Positions 1-10,053 of a stretch of DNA of 64,000 nucleotides are shown piece after piece. The position numbers were made by a program, and so were the translations under genes. Origin of the DNA: Shewanella sp. HN-41 (lineage in GTDB: Bacteria > Pseudomonadota > Gammaproteobacteria > Enterobacterales > Shewanellaceae); NCBI RefSeq assembly GCF_000217915.1, contig NZ_AFOZ01000025.1, positions 1-64,000 on the forward strand, given 5' to 3'. Positions within the stretch are counted from its first letter, which is position 1. The number at the start of each line of letters is the position of its first letter. A model generated the notes under the pieces. It had not been told where the DNA came from and searched no databases. It was given only the letters and a program-made list of their open reading frames with translations.

Positions 1-78
1 ATCTTGGTTTTGTCGTTTTGGAGTGTCTTATGACCTCAGGAATAGAAAGGACAGCCACATCTCTTTGTGTTTTTTAGC
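1..78 (+). pseudogene. Relic 5' end of a second REP-associated transposase gene
   Basis: Bases 1-40 match bases 101-140, the leader and first codons of the transposase gene that follows, at about 30 of 40 positions without gaps. Both encode a start followed by Met-Thr-Ser. Here the frame from the ATG at 30 runs only 15 codons and stops at 75-77. I read this as the surviving 5' end of a paralogous transposase gene, or of a duplicated leader, rather than a functional gene. The left side is cut by the window edge, so the extent is unknown. Confidence 0.4.
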
Positions 79-129
79 TTCTTTGACTAGGCTTTACATT
101 ATCTTGATTTTGTCTGTGTGGAGTTTGTG

Positions 130-1164
130 ATGACTTCGGCCAGAAGACAGTTAATTGATGCCAATGCGACGCCTTTCTATCATGTAATAAATCGCTGTGT
201 TAGAAGGGCTTTTTTGTGTGGTGAAGATAAACTCACAGGTCGCAGTTACGAGCATAGACGTGGCTGGATTGTTGATAAAATAAAGGTATTATCTGCGATT
301 TTTTGCATTGATATTTGCGCTTATGCGGTGATGAGCAACCACTATCATTTAGTGCTTAAAATTGATCTCGAGAAGGCTAAATCGTTAACACAAAAAGACA
401 TTATCAGCCGCTGGTGTCAAATCACTAAGGGCCATGCTGTCGCCACTAAGTATATGAATGGTGATGCTTTAATCGACGCTGAAGTCATGTTACTCGATAG
501 CTTACTTGCCGAGTGGCATGAACGATTAAGTAGTATCAGCTGGTTTATGCGCTGTTTAAATGAAGAAATTGCCCGTAAGGCCAATCGTGAAGATGAGTGT
601 AAAGGGGCCTTCTGGGAAGGAAGGTTTAAGTCGCAAGCATTGTTAGATGAACAAGCCTTGCTGGCGTGCATGATGTACGTGGATTTAAATCCTATCAGAG
701 CGGGCATTGCTGACTCTTTGCAATCCTCTGATTTTACATCGATTCAAGAGCGGATTAACTCGCTAGACCCGCAAGATGACACTTTTCCCTCACTTAACAC
801 ACTGGCTCAATCCACAAATAAACGACCGCAAACAACACCCCCATCCCTCGCCAAATTTGATGGTGCAACACATCTAAGTCAGCAATCTGGCATTCCGTTT
901 CATTTTGCCGATTATCTCGAACTGATTGATTGGACAGGCCGAGCGATTCGCCTTGATAAAAAAGGTTATATCGATAACCAACGGCCAAAACTGCTCAATG
1001 AGTTAGGCATTACGCCCGATGCGTGGCTCACTTCTGCCAAAGAATTTCGTCGTCAATACAGTGGCATAAGTGGTCGATGGGATAGCATGTGCGAGTTTAA
1101 AAAGCAGCACAACAGTGGGAAATGGTGTAAAGGTAAAGCCTCTAGCCAAGCGTTACATCCTTAA
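130..1164 (+). CDS. REP-associated tyrosine transposase (RAYT, Y1_Tnp / IS200-like)
   Basis: Probable single-strand DNA transposase of the TnpA-REP group, which is thought to act on short palindromic repeats. Counting from an in-frame GTG at 118, the HUH metal motif is His75-Tyr76-His77 (in SNHYHLVL). The later FWEGRFKSQ...YVDLNPIRAG block, with Tyr187 as candidate nucleophile, is typical of RAYT proteins. I prefer the ATG at 130 (344 aa, beginning MTSARRQ) because the family commonly starts that way and the upstream relic also begins Met-Thr-Ser. No terminal inverted repeats or partner orfB are visible, as expected for RAYTs. A dispersed palindromic repeat begins about 75 bp downstream and may be its substrate; that link is inference. 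Confidence 0.85.
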   Translation: MTSARRQLIDANATPFYHVINRCVRRAFLCGEDKLTGRSYEHRRGWIVDKIKVLSAIFCIDICAYAVMSNHYHLVLKIDLEKAKSLTQKDIISRWCQITKGHAVATKYMNGDALIDAEVMLLDSLLAEWHERLSSISWFMRCLNEEIARKANREDECKGAFWEGRFKSQALLDEQALLACMMYVDLNPIRAGIADSLQSSDFTSIQERINSLDPQDDTFPSLNTLAQSTNKRPQTTPPSLAKFDGATHLSQQSGIPFHFADYLELIDWTGRAIRLDKKGYIDNQRPKLLNELGITPDAWLTSAKEFRRQYSGISGRWDSMCEFKKQHNSGKWCKGKASSQALHP

Positions 1165-1237
1165 GTTCATCACTGCTCACGATTCAACTCTCGGTATTAT
1201 TTATGCTTATCCGGAATGAAGAGAATTCCGCGCAAAA

Positions 1238-1550
1238 CATAGCACGTTTTTGTCCAATAGAGTGGTGCCTATAATCGTTGAGATTAGATTTAGGCTATAA
1301 AATCTGAAAGTTACGCAAGCACTCGAAAAGCGAACCATGGTAATTTGCGAGACGACTGTCCGCCCCAAGGACGGACTTGAACAACATCCTGTTTAACTGC
1401 CAGTTCGCCATCTGATAGGCAGGACGCCTGAATGTCGTGCAATGCAGGGATGCATGAGAACGACCATAGCTGTCGTTCATAAGCTCAGAAACCTAGGTTT
1501 CTATTCTCAGTGTCGATCCGCAAGGCCATGACAAGCCTGTATTAGCGAAT
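1238..1550 (-). repeat. Dispersed palindromic repeat, copy A
   Basis: Read on the minus strand, this stretch matches two copies near 29.7 and 30.0 kb. Shared blocks are GGGGCGGACnGTCGTCTCGC, then AAT(T/C)ACCATGG, a TTGCGTAA(C/T) block, and near the end TTGG(GA)CAAAA followed by GCTA(T/G). The other end shares a CTAA-CAGGCTTG-CATGG block. A short hairpin lies at 1358-1376 (GTCCG/CGGAC). It fills most of the 397-bp gap between the transposase gene and ycfP. No coding gene is supported here. Confidence 0.6.
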
Positions 1551-1561
1551 ATAAGGAAGCA

Positions 1562-2104
1562 CTAAGCTCCCAACTTAAAGGCTTTTATTTTGGGCAGATG
1601 TGCAGCGAGTTGGGGAAATTTATGGGGCTGAACCTCATCCCAATCAATCGAATAATAGGGCTTTAATTCGCTAGCGAGTTGTTGGTTATCAAACACCTCA
1701 TCATTGGTAGAAAATATACACATGGCTCTATGGGTGTTTTTTAGCCGAAATTGCGATACACACTTATTAGCAATATCGGCATACTCTTCAGGGCGATCAA
1801 TCTTGCCCTGCATATTATCTTCGGGGTGCAAGTTGGGATTAATCAGCACAGATTTAAGGCCATTTAAAAACCCAATTCGCTCAGCCCAATATCCTCCGAG
1901 TCCGACGCCAACCATCAAAGGCGCTGGGTCGTCGGTATTTTGCATCTGCTTCGCCACTTCCTTGAGCAGATGCTGCATATCGTGTCTAGGGTGTAGCGTG
2001 CTGTAACTTAACAAACGCACATCGGGGTCAATAAACTGCAACTGACGCATTTTCTCATGATTACCAGGGCTAGTCGCATCAAATCCGTGAAGATAGAAAA
2101 TCAT
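1562..2104 (-). CDS. ycfP: YcfP family alpha/beta-fold esterase-like protein
   Basis: Small alpha/beta-hydrolase-fold protein of the UPF0227/YcfP family; its biochemical role is poorly known. From the ATG at 2104 it is 180 aa, the same length as E. coli YcfP, and begins [10 protein letters not shown]. The conserved [14 protein letters not shown] segment stands where a nucleophile elbow would be, and [12 protein letters not shown] and the C-terminal HL..IKAFK block are family hallmarks. An in-frame upstream start at 2155 would add 17 poorly conserved residues and is less likely. It lies 93 bp downstream of nagZ on the same strand, the order seen in enterobacteria, so the two may be cotranscribed. 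Confidence 0.9.
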   Translation of the reverse strand: MIFYLHGFDATSPGNHEKMRQLQFIDPDVRLLSYSTLHPRHDMQHLLKEVAKQMQNTDDPAPLMVGVGLGGYWAERIGFLNGLKSVLINPNLHPEDNMQGKIDRPEEYADIANKCVSQFRLKNTHRAMCIFSTNDEVFDNQQLASELKPYYSIDWDEVQPHKFPQLAAHLPKIKAFKLGA

Positions 2105-2197
2105 ATCAAGGCCTTTTAACAGTGTGAGATAACACGGGTTGTTAACGAGTGACACCCATTACCCTAGCAAAAGTTTGTGCCAGAACCTTGCGTTGCA

Positions 2198-3226
2198 TCA
2201 AACTTTTGCCTGTTGTGCTAAACAAATTTGTTCCGCCAACTGTTTGGCATTTTCCCAGCGGGCACCATTCTCCAGCGCCAACGCGGTTTGAGCTACATTA
2301 GGCTTGAGCAAACTGGCGGGATATTGGGGTGCTACCGCTGGCCAAACAAAGCCCTCTAACAGTGACATCACACCCGGATTATCATTACAAACTAAAATCA
2401 TGTCACAGCCCGCATCCAATGCTGCCTGTGCACGGCCAAGGTAATCCCCAGCAAATGCTGCGCCTTTCATGCCTAAATCATCGGAGAAAATCACCCCTTT
2501 AAAACCCAGCTCCTGACGTAACACCCGTTGCAGCCAATAAGATGAAAAACCCGCAGGATTAGGATCAACCTTAGGATAAATGACATGGGCAGGCATGATC
2601 CCCGATAATTGCCCTTTCGCTATCAACGCCTTAAAAGGCAAAATATCTTTATTGAAGATAGCTTCGGCTTCGCGCTCATCTATGGGTTGCGCAATATGTG
2701 AGTCCGCCACCACACTGCCGTGTCCGGGGAAATGTTTACCCACAGCACCCATTCCAGCCTCAGCCATGCCAGCAATAAAGCTTTCGGCAAGTGTAATCAC
2801 CTCATCGGGCTCAGGGCTAAAACTGCGTTTACCTATCACTTGGCTCACGCCGTTTAAGTCCAATACGGGCGCGAAACTTAAGTCGATATCGCAGGCCAAT
2901 AACTCAATTGCCATTAAAAAACCCAGCTCGCAGGCCCAACGTTTTGCCAGTGCCATATCGTCTTTCGCGGCAGGCAAAATATCCCCCATCGCAGGAATAA
3001 GCGTAAAACCATCTCGAAAGCGCTGCACCCGGCCACCTTCATGGTCAACGGCGATCAGCATCTCGGGACGAATTTGACGGATCTGTTGCACTAAGGAAAT
3101 CAGCTGCGCGCGGCTCGAAAAATTGCGGGAAAATAGAATTAAACCACCCACCTGTGGATGGCGAAGCATTTCAGCTTCAGCTTCACTGACATCCACCGAG
3201 AGCAAATCCAACATTAAATAACTCAT
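2198..3226 (-). CDS. nagZ: Beta-N-acetylhexosaminidase NagZ
   Basis: Cytoplasmic GH3 enzyme that removes N-acetylglucosamine from anhydro-muropeptides in peptidoglycan recycling. At 342 aa it has normal length and no signal peptide. The KHFPGHG substrate-binding motif is at residues 164-170, with the Asp-Ser-His catalytic loop just after (175-177). The IFSDDLGMKG segment carrying the nucleophilic Asp is near 246-255. The start MSYLMLDLL is preceded by a reasonable ribosome binding sequence (AGGGAGAA on the minus strand). It lies upstream of ycfP in the same direction. In relatives NagZ activity feeds the AmpR/AmpC induction signal; nothing here shows that directly. Confidence 0.95.
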   Translation of the reverse strand: MSYLMLDLLSVDVSEAEAEMLRHPQVGGLILFSRNFSSRAQLISLVQQIRQIRPEMLIAVDHEGGRVQRFRDGFTLIPAMGDILPAAKDDMALAKRWACELGFLMAIELLACDIDLSFAPVLDLNGVSQVIGKRSFSPEPDEVITLAESFIAGMAEAGMGAVGKHFPGHGSVVADSHIAQPIDEREAEAIFNKDILPFKALIAKGQLSGIMPAHVIYPKVDPNPAGFSSYWLQRVLRQELGFKGVIFSDDLGMKGAAFAGDYLGRAQAALDAGCDMILVCNDNPGVMSLLEGFVWPAVAPQYPASLLKPNVAQTALALENGARWENAKQLAEQICLAQQAKV

Positions 3227-3613
3227 ACTTCTCCCTAAAAATATTCATTAATACTCAAAAAATAACCACAATAGCTAAAGTCTGGCTGTGTCACACAAAA
3301 CACCAAAAAAGCGAACTATTCACTATTACAGTCCTTTTAAAATTGACAATTTTACCCTCTGGCAGGGCAAACTGATACGGCGAGTTAAGCTCTACTTATC
3401 CGAAGATTTTCAAATCAAAAAAACTAATGTGAATTGTCACACTGTTCTATGTGATACTGATAGCAAGAGTATCACTCAAGCGGATCCCGCCGGAAAGCTG
3501 TCTGCAGTTTGCCAGAGTTTACGTCAACAAGGCTAGTCTGCTTTATACCGGACTGCGAGCAATCCCGTGGGCTCTGACTAGAATAAAAAGTAAGACACAA
3601 CAGGACTTCAATC
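3227..3613. other. Intergenic region between divergent nagZ and sdaA
   Basis: About 390 bp with no convincing gene; an 82-codon frame (3288-3536) shows no recognisable domain and no good ribosome site. It must hold the promoters of nagZ and sdaA. A dyad TGTGA-N4-TCACA lies at 3428-3441. It resembles CRP/FNR-family half sites, but its spacer is four bases instead of the six expected for CRP, so I leave it unassigned. Confidence 0.4.
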
Positions 3614-4990
3614 ATGATTAGCGTATTTGATATGTTCAAGATCGGCATAGGCCCTTCGAGTTCACATACTGTCGGCCCGATGAAAGCGGGCAAAATTTTT
3701 ATGCAACACCTCACAGATGCAGATCTCCTTTCCCAAGTAGATGAACTAAGAGCCGAACTTTTTGGCTCCCTCGGCCAAACAGGTAAAGGCCACGGTACAG
3801 GTAAAGCGGTCATTTTAGGCCTGATGGGTGAAGATCCTGAAACCGTAGAGACCGACAGCATAGATGGCATCCTTGAGCATGTCTCTAAGAGTGAAACCCT
3901 GACACTCAGCACAGGTAAAGTCGTCAAGTTTACCCGTGAAGACGGCATTACCTACCACAGACGTAAAACCTTGCCAGCCCACGCCAATGCGATGACCCTA
4001 TACGCCTATAGCAAGGATGAATGCATTTATGAGCGCACTTACTACTCAGTTGGCGGCGGATTTATCTTAGATGAAGATGAAATTAGCCAACGCAATGCAT
4101 CCCCTGCATCACAAATTGAAGCAGCACCCTTTGATTTTGTTAGTGCAGCCCACTTATTGGAATTATGCAGCGAACAAGGTCTGAGCATTTCTTCTTTGAT
4201 GATGGCGAACGAACTGAGTTTAGCGACTGAAGAGGAAGTCAAAGCTAAACTGTGGAACATTTGGCAAACCATGAAAACCTGTATCGAACGCGGTTATCAG
4301 AAGGAAGGCATTTTACCCGGCGGCTTAAAACTGCGTCGTCGCGCCCCTGCCCTGTACCGTCGTTTGAAAGCCGAAGGCCGTAACAACGTAGACCCATTAA
4401 CGGCGATGGATTGGGTCGATTTATTCGCCCTGTCGGTCAACGAGCAAAATGCGGCAGGCGATCGCGTAGTGACTGCGCCAACTAACGGTGCAGCGGGGAT
4501 TATTCCTGCGGTTTTATGCTATTACGACACCTTTGTACAAGAAGTGGATATCGATGTTTGCGCCCGTTATCTATTAACCGCCGCCGCGATTGGTATTTTG
4601 TACAAGAAAAATGCCTCAATTTCGGGCGCCGAAGTGGGCTGCCAAGGTGAAGTGGGCGTAGCCTGTTCTATGGCCGCGGGTGCACTGACTGAAATCATGG
4701 GCGGCACCGTTGAGCACGTTGAAAACGCGGCTGAAATCGGCATGGAACATAACTTAGGTTTAACCTGCGATCCTGTTGGCGGCCTAGTGCAAGTGCCTTG
4801 TATTGAACGTAATGCCATGGGCGCGATCAAAGCGATCAACGCCTCGCGTATGGCCCTACGCGGTGATGGTAACCATAAGGTTTCACTGGATAAAGTGATC
4901 AAAACCATGATGGATACCGGTAAAGATATGCGCAGCAAATACAAAGAAACCGCCAAAGGTGGTTTAGCGGTCAACATCGTTGAGTGTTAA
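3614..4990 (+). CDS. sdaA: L-serine ammonia-lyase (L-serine dehydratase), single-chain [4Fe-4S] type
   Basis: Deaminates L-serine to pyruvate and ammonia in the cytoplasm. The 458-aa protein carries the N-terminal GIGPSSSHTVGPM motif (residues 11-23) and the iron-sulfur ligand cysteines Cys343 (VGCQGEVG), Cys385 (LTCDP) and Cys396 (VPCIERNA). It ends in Cys458, the C-terminal residue that occupies the fourth iron site in the structurally known Legionella enzyme (tail-in-mouth). Length and every key residue match that family exactly. It is divergent from nagZ, stands alone, and is followed by a strong hairpin terminator. Serine uptake genes are not adjacent. Confidence 0.96.
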   Translation: MISVFDMFKIGIGPSSSHTVGPMKAGKIFMQHLTDADLLSQVDELRAELFGSLGQTGKGHGTGKAVILGLMGEDPETVETDSIDGILEHVSKSETLTLSTGKVVKFTREDGITYHRRKTLPAHANAMTLYAYSKDECIYERTYYSVGGGFILDEDEISQRNASPASQIEAAPFDFVSAAHLLELCSEQGLSISSLMMANELSLATEEEVKAKLWNIWQTMKTCIERGYQKEGILPGGLKLRRRAPALYRRLKAEGRNNVDPLTAMDWVDLFALSVNEQNAAGDRVVTAPTNGAAGIIPAVLCYYDTFVQEVDIDVCARYLLTAAAIGILYKKNASISGAEVGCQGEVGVACSMAAGALTEIMGGTVEHVENAAEIGMEHNLGLTCDPVGGLVQVPCIERNAMGAIKAINASRMALRGDGNHKVSLDKVIKTMMDTGKDMRSKYKETAKGGLAVNIVEC

Positions 4991-5030
4991 GTGTTAGTTC
5001 ACTTTCGCTAATCGCTTAATTCGCACCATA

Positions 5031-5070
5031 AAAAATGCCGCAACTCACTGAGTTGCGGCATTTTTGTTTT
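5031..5070 (+). terminator. Rho-independent terminator of sdaA
   Basis: Perfect 15-bp stem: 5031-5045 pairs with 5051-5065 around a 5-nt loop (CACTG), with a T tract in and after the 3' arm. The A tract on the other side makes it usable in both directions, so it can also end fghA transcription arriving from the right. Confidence 0.9.
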
Positions 5071-5101
5071 AGCTCATCGGTGTGACTGCTGAATCGACGA
5101 T

Positions 5102-5944
5102 TCAGGGCTTAAAGTACAAACTATGGAACTTAAGGTGCTCTTCAATAAAGCTCGCGATAAAGTAGTAGCTATGATCGTACCCCGGCTGCATCCGCACATC
5201 TAAGGGATACCCCTTAGCCTGAGCAATATCCACCAGCGATTGTGGCATTAATTGACTGTCTAAAAAGCTATCAGCTTCACCTTGGTCAATCATGACTGGC
5301 ACTTCGGCAATGGCGAGCTTGAGCAATTCGCAGGCATCGTACTGGCGCCAATGCTCACGGTTTTCACCTAAATACTCGCTAAAGGCTTTAATGCCCCAAG
5401 GCGCATTACTCGGATTCGAAATCGGACTAAAGGCCGAAATAGAGCTGTATCTGTGCGGATTACTCAGGCCAATCACCAAAGCACCATGGCCGCCCATGGA
5501 ATGGCCGGATATGGCGCGCTGACTGCTCACAGGGAAATGAGCTTCAATCAAGGCAGGTAGCTCATGGACTATGTAATCGTACATTTTGTAATGGCGATTC
5601 CAGGGCGCTTTGGTCGCATTGAGGTAAAAACCCGCGCCTAAGCCTAAATCGTAGGCTTTGTCCGCCGCATCGGGCACATCGTCACCGCGAGGGCTGGTAT
5701 CGGGGGCGACAATCGCCATGCCGAGCGCGGCAGCCATACGCTGTGCACCCGCCTTCTGCATAAAGTTTTCATCGGTGCAGGTTAGGCCTGAGAGCCAATA
5801 CAGCACAGGCACAGCTTTACTCACCGCTTCTGGCGGCAGATAAATCGCGAAGCGCATCTCGCAGTTTAACGACTGAGATTGATGGCGATATTGCTTATGC
5901 CAACCGCCGAAACTCTTGTTACAACTGATATTTTCTATGGTCAT
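5102..5944 (-). CDS. fghA: S-formylglutathione hydrolase
   Basis: Hydrolyses S-formylglutathione to formate and glutathione, the second step of glutathione-dependent formaldehyde detoxification. The 280-aa esterase-D-type alpha/beta hydrolase has the oxyanion segment LSGLTCTDENF (51-61) and the nucleophile elbow GHSMGGHGAL with Ser149. The acid is probably in DQGEADSFL and the histidine in GYDHSYYF near the C-terminus. It is encoded downstream of the formaldehyde-glutathione dehydrogenase on the same strand (177-bp gap), supporting the pathway assignment. The gap contains a short tandem repeat, listed separately. Confidence 0.95.
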   Translation of the reverse strand: MTIENISCNKSFGGWHKQYRHQSQSLNCEMRFAIYLPPEAVSKAVPVLYWLSGLTCTDENFMQKAGAQRMAAALGMAIVAPDTSPRGDDVPDAADKAYDLGLGAGFYLNATKAPWNRHYKMYDYIVHELPALIEAHFPVSSQRAISGHSMGGHGALVIGLSNPHRYSSISAFSPISNPSNAPWGIKAFSEYLGENREHWRQYDACELLKLAIAEVPVMIDQGEADSFLDSQLMPQSLVDIAQAKGYPLDVRMQPGYDHSYYFIASFIEEHLKFHSLYFKP

Positions 5945-5964
5945 ACAAGTCCTTTTAAGCTCAA

Positions 5965-6031
5965 TCTGTTAGCGCTTGGTCATAGCGCTTGTCTTAGCGT
6001 TAGTCATGGCATTTGTCTTAGCGTTAGTCAT
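5965..6031. repeat. Short imperfect tandem repeat between fghA and frmA
   Basis: A 19-bp unit TTGTCTTAGCGTTAGTCAT occurs exactly at 5989-6007 and 6013-6031 (24-bp period). A degenerate version (TTAGCGCTTGGTCAT) lies just before it. It sits in the otherwise featureless 177-bp spacer between the two formaldehyde-detoxification genes. Confidence 0.75.
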
Positions 6032-6121
6032 CTGCTCAGTTGGCAACACAGCGGACAGATTTACACCGGCCTGCTGTGTTGCCACATCAAAGTGAAGCAT
6101 CAATAGACAGTGCGAAACCGC

Positions 6122-7321
<1,200 letters not shown>

Positions 7322-7400
7322 CTAAAGCATCTTGGCTCAAACATACGGACTCAGCATAAAGAGCTCTGCATAAGGGCCTACGCATACGCTGATGCCCATT

Positions 7401-7442
7401 GCACTGATGCCACTGCACTGATGCCACTGCACTAATGCTAAT
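7401..7442. repeat. 14-bp tandem repeat upstream of the formaldehyde-locus LysR gene
   Basis: GCACTGATGCCACT occurs at 7401-7414 and 7415-7428, followed by a diverged third unit (GCACTAATGCTAAT) and preceded by a partial unit. It lies in the divergent promoter region between frmA and the LysR gene. Confidence 0.8.
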
Positions 7443-7519
7443 GAATAGGAAGATTGTATTTGTTTCTCAACGAGAGACAATCTAGTATTCAAGCAATTCA
7501 TTTTTACCGAGCAACAATA

Positions 7520-8398
7520 ATGTACCTCTGGGATGGCATTTCTGAATTTGTCGCAGTGACCGAGGCCGAAAGTTTTACCTTAGCGGCGCAGCGACTGAAT
7601 ATCTCCACCGCCCACGTTAGCCGCCAAGTCAGCGCCTTAGAGAATCGCCTCGGCACTAAGCTGTTTTACCGCACTACCCGCAAAGTGTCGTTAACCGAAG
7701 AAGGCACGATTTATTATCGCCATTGCCGCCAATTACAAACTGGGTTAGAAGAAGCCGAGCGCGCTATCTCAAATTTAAAGGACTCACCCCAAGGCTTAGT
7801 CAAGCTCACAGCGCCGGTGGCCTATGGCGAGAAATTTATCATGCCGTTACTCAATGATTTTATGGTGCAATATCCCAGTGTCGAGTTTAGTGTCGACCTC
7901 ACCAATCGCACCTTAGACTTGATAGAAGGCGGGTATGATCTGGCCATTCGCCTCGGAAAACTCGCCGATTCGAGTCTGATGGCTAAACCGCTCAGCAGCC
8001 GAACCCACTATGTCGCCGCCTCAGCGACTTATGTGGAGAAATACGGCCAGCCCCATACCTTATCTGAACTTAGCCAGCACAATTGTTTGATCGGTAATCA
8101 TAATTACTGGCGCTTTGTGGAAAATGGCCGCGAGCGCAATATCAAAGTGCGCGGCAACCTCAACTGTAACAGCGGCTACGCATTAAGGGATGCGGCGCTA
8201 AAGGGCATAGGGATAGTGCAACTACCCGATTATTATATTGAAGAAGATATTCAAGCCGGACGTTTACTCTCCTTCCTTGACGGTCACCGTGAAGCCAAAG
8301 AAGGCATTTGGGCGCTCTATCCACAAAATCGCCATCTGTCAGCCAAGATCCGCGTATTGGTCGATTACCTCGCCGAAAAACTCATCGAACAGGCTTAA
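7520..8398 (+). CDS. LysR-family regulator, divergent from frmA
   Basis: LysR-type transcriptional regulator of about 292 aa from the ATG at 7520 (MYLWDGISEFVAVTEAESF). The N-terminal winged helix-turn-helix is in residues 1-60 (LAAQRLNISTAHVSRQVSALENRLGTKLFYRTTR) and the substrate-binding-like effector domain follows. A TTG start at 7454 would add 22 residues that are not LysR-like. It is divergent from frmA-fghA, a common arrangement for a regulator and its target, so it probably controls formaldehyde detoxification. The inducer is inferred, not shown. Confidence 0.88.
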   Translation: MYLWDGISEFVAVTEAESFTLAAQRLNISTAHVSRQVSALENRLGTKLFYRTTRKVSLTEEGTIYYRHCRQLQTGLEEAERAISNLKDSPQGLVKLTAPVAYGEKFIMPLLNDFMVQYPSVEFSVDLTNRTLDLIEGGYDLAIRLGKLADSSLMAKPLSSRTHYVAASATYVEKYGQPHTLSELSQHNCLIGNHNYWRFVENGRERNIKVRGNLNCNSGYALRDAALKGIGIVQLPDYYIEEDIQAGRLLSFLDGHREAKEGIWALYPQNRHLSAKIRVLVDYLAEKLIEQA

Positions 8399-8443
8399 AT
8401 GATGTTTGAGCAGATTGAGTGGTAGCAGATAAAACGACGCAAA

Positions 8444-9733
8444 CTAGCGCCAGTTTTCCCGCAAGGTGTAATACAACATGCCTAACGCCAGCGCTTGATT
8501 ACCAAACCACTCATTTAATGGAATGCGGATATGGCGCATGGCGGCAAACAAATCAAATTCACGCAATTGCCCATCTATCGCATTAGCCATGATCTCGCCC
8601 ATAATGTGCGATGTCGCCACTCCATGCCCAGAATATCCTTGGCAATAGAATACATTAGGTGACACTTTGCCAAGCTGCGGGATACGGTTAATGACTATCC
8701 CCGCCATTCCCGCCCAGGCAAATTCGATATCGATGCCCTTTAATTGCGGAAAGGTACGCTCAATCGCGGGCCGCAGTTCCGCCGCCACATTTTTAGGATC
8801 GCGGCCGCTGTAATTAGTCCCGCCGCCGAACATCAACCGTTTATCCGCGGTTAGGCGATAGTAATCCAGTACAAAGCGACAATCGTACACGGCCAAATCC
8901 TGCGGATTGATTTGCGAAGCGATCTCATCGGACAGAATCGCGGTGGCACAATTACCTAAGGACGCAGGAAATAGCATGCCTCGCAGTTTTGGACGCGCGA
9001 GTTTATGGTAAGCATTCCCCGCGATCAGCACGTTATTGGCGCGCACTTTGCCCTTAGCGGTGACAACAGTCGCCACATCACCGTCCTCAATATCGAGCAC
9101 GGGTGAGTTTTCAAAGATTAACGCCCCAAGACCTGCTGCGGCGCGCCCTTCACCAAGACATAAATTCACTGAGTGTAAATGCATGTTGCGTCGATTAACT
9201 AAGCCGCCGTGATACAAGGGCGAGCCTAAATAGGCGGGCATTTCATCGGCGGAGACCAAGGTCATAAACTCCCCCATGCCGCGACGCTGCGCCTCAGCAT
9301 GCATCGCCTTAAGCTCCTGCATGTGCTGCATCTGGTAAGCGGTTTGGATATGGCCAAACTTTAAATCACACGCTATGCCGTACTTGGCCACCCGATTTTT
9401 AATTATATCGTGGCCACGCCAACGCATATTCCACACATAATCTTCAGCTTCATTGCCAATCTGGCGGCGCAGTTGTTTTGTCATCGCAACATCGCCGGAC
9501 AAACTGCCCGTCACCTGCCCGCCATTGCGTCCGGTCGCGCCCCACGCGATCTTATTGGCCTCAATAAGGGCCACCTTGTAGCCCTTCTCAGATAATTCCA
9601 ACGCCGTTGCCACACCGGTAAAGCCGCCACCAACAATCGCCACATCGACTCGAATGTTGCCTTCAAGCGCAGGATAAGCCGACTCTTGATTGATGGTGGC
9701 ATTGTAATAGGAGGCACAACGTTCTGCGGGCAT
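8444..9733 (-). CDS. FAD-dependent oxidoreductase, gamma-glutamylputrescine oxidase (PuuB)-like
   Basis: Flavoprotein of the D-amino-acid-oxidase superfamily, 429 aa. The N-terminal dinucleotide-binding motif is VDVAIVGGGFTGVATALELSEKG, followed by an acidic residue (IEA). GATGRNGGQVTGSL is typical of PuuB-like amine oxidases. A C-terminal FAD segment reads YCQGYSGHGVATSH. Members oxidise gamma-glutamylputrescine or related amines. No other putrescine-utilisation gene (puuA, puuC, puuD) is in view, so the exact substrate is open. It converges with the LysR gene to its left. Confidence 0.8.
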   Translation of the reverse strand: MPAERCASYYNATINQESAYPALEGNIRVDVAIVGGGFTGVATALELSEKGYKVALIEANKIAWGATGRNGGQVTGSLSGDVAMTKQLRRQIGNEAEDYVWNMRWRGHDIIKNRVAKYGIACDLKFGHIQTAYQMQHMQELKAMHAEAQRRGMGEFMTLVSADEMPAYLGSPLYHGGLVNRRNMHLHSVNLCLGEGRAAAGLGALIFENSPVLDIEDGDVATVVTAKGKVRANNVLIAGNAYHKLARPKLRGMLFPASLGNCATAILSDEIASQINPQDLAVYDCRFVLDYYRLTADKRLMFGGGTNYSGRDPKNVAAELRPAIERTFPQLKGIDIEFAWAGMAGIVINRIPQLGKVSPNVFYCQGYSGHGVATSHIMGEIMANAIDGQLREFDLFAAMRHIRIPLNEWFGNQALALGMLYYTLRENWR

Positions 9734-10053
9734 AACATTCCTTTGACGATAGCGGATTGAATATTGATAGGGGCATCAGTGACAAGTATCCGAAGATAGT
9801 CGGTACCACATTGTTTTATATTTTTTACATGCGTTCAACATTTTGAGTATAACTAAGTTGAAAATGACGTCAAGCAGGGATATCAAGGCTTACGCTTTCC
9901 CCGAGCTTAGGTTAGGCTATGGACTATATCGACACGATTCTTTGCCCAGTGCTTAGCCCTGCGAGTTGGAGTGAATATAGGCCGCCAATTCAAGTGACAA
10001 CACACGATAGTTAAATTTTAATAAAATAAAACCAATAGGTTACTAAATACATT
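9734..10053. other. Intergenic region, divergent promoters
   Basis: About 320 bp between divergently transcribed genes. It is AT-rich near both ends. I see no gene, no strong hairpin and no recognisable operator. Confidence 0.5.

Noticed and set aside
1295-1480. 61-codon minus-strand frame over the dispersed repeat copy A
   Set aside because: Matches repeat structure rather than protein features; stops elsewhere in the homologous copies.
3428-3441. CRP site upstream of sdaA
   Set aside because: TGTGA and TCACA are separated by four bases instead of six, so it does not fit CRP well.
3288-3536. 82-codon plus-strand open frame upstream of sdaA
   Set aside because: No family features, no ribosome site, and a run of mixed residues in a promoter-rich gap.
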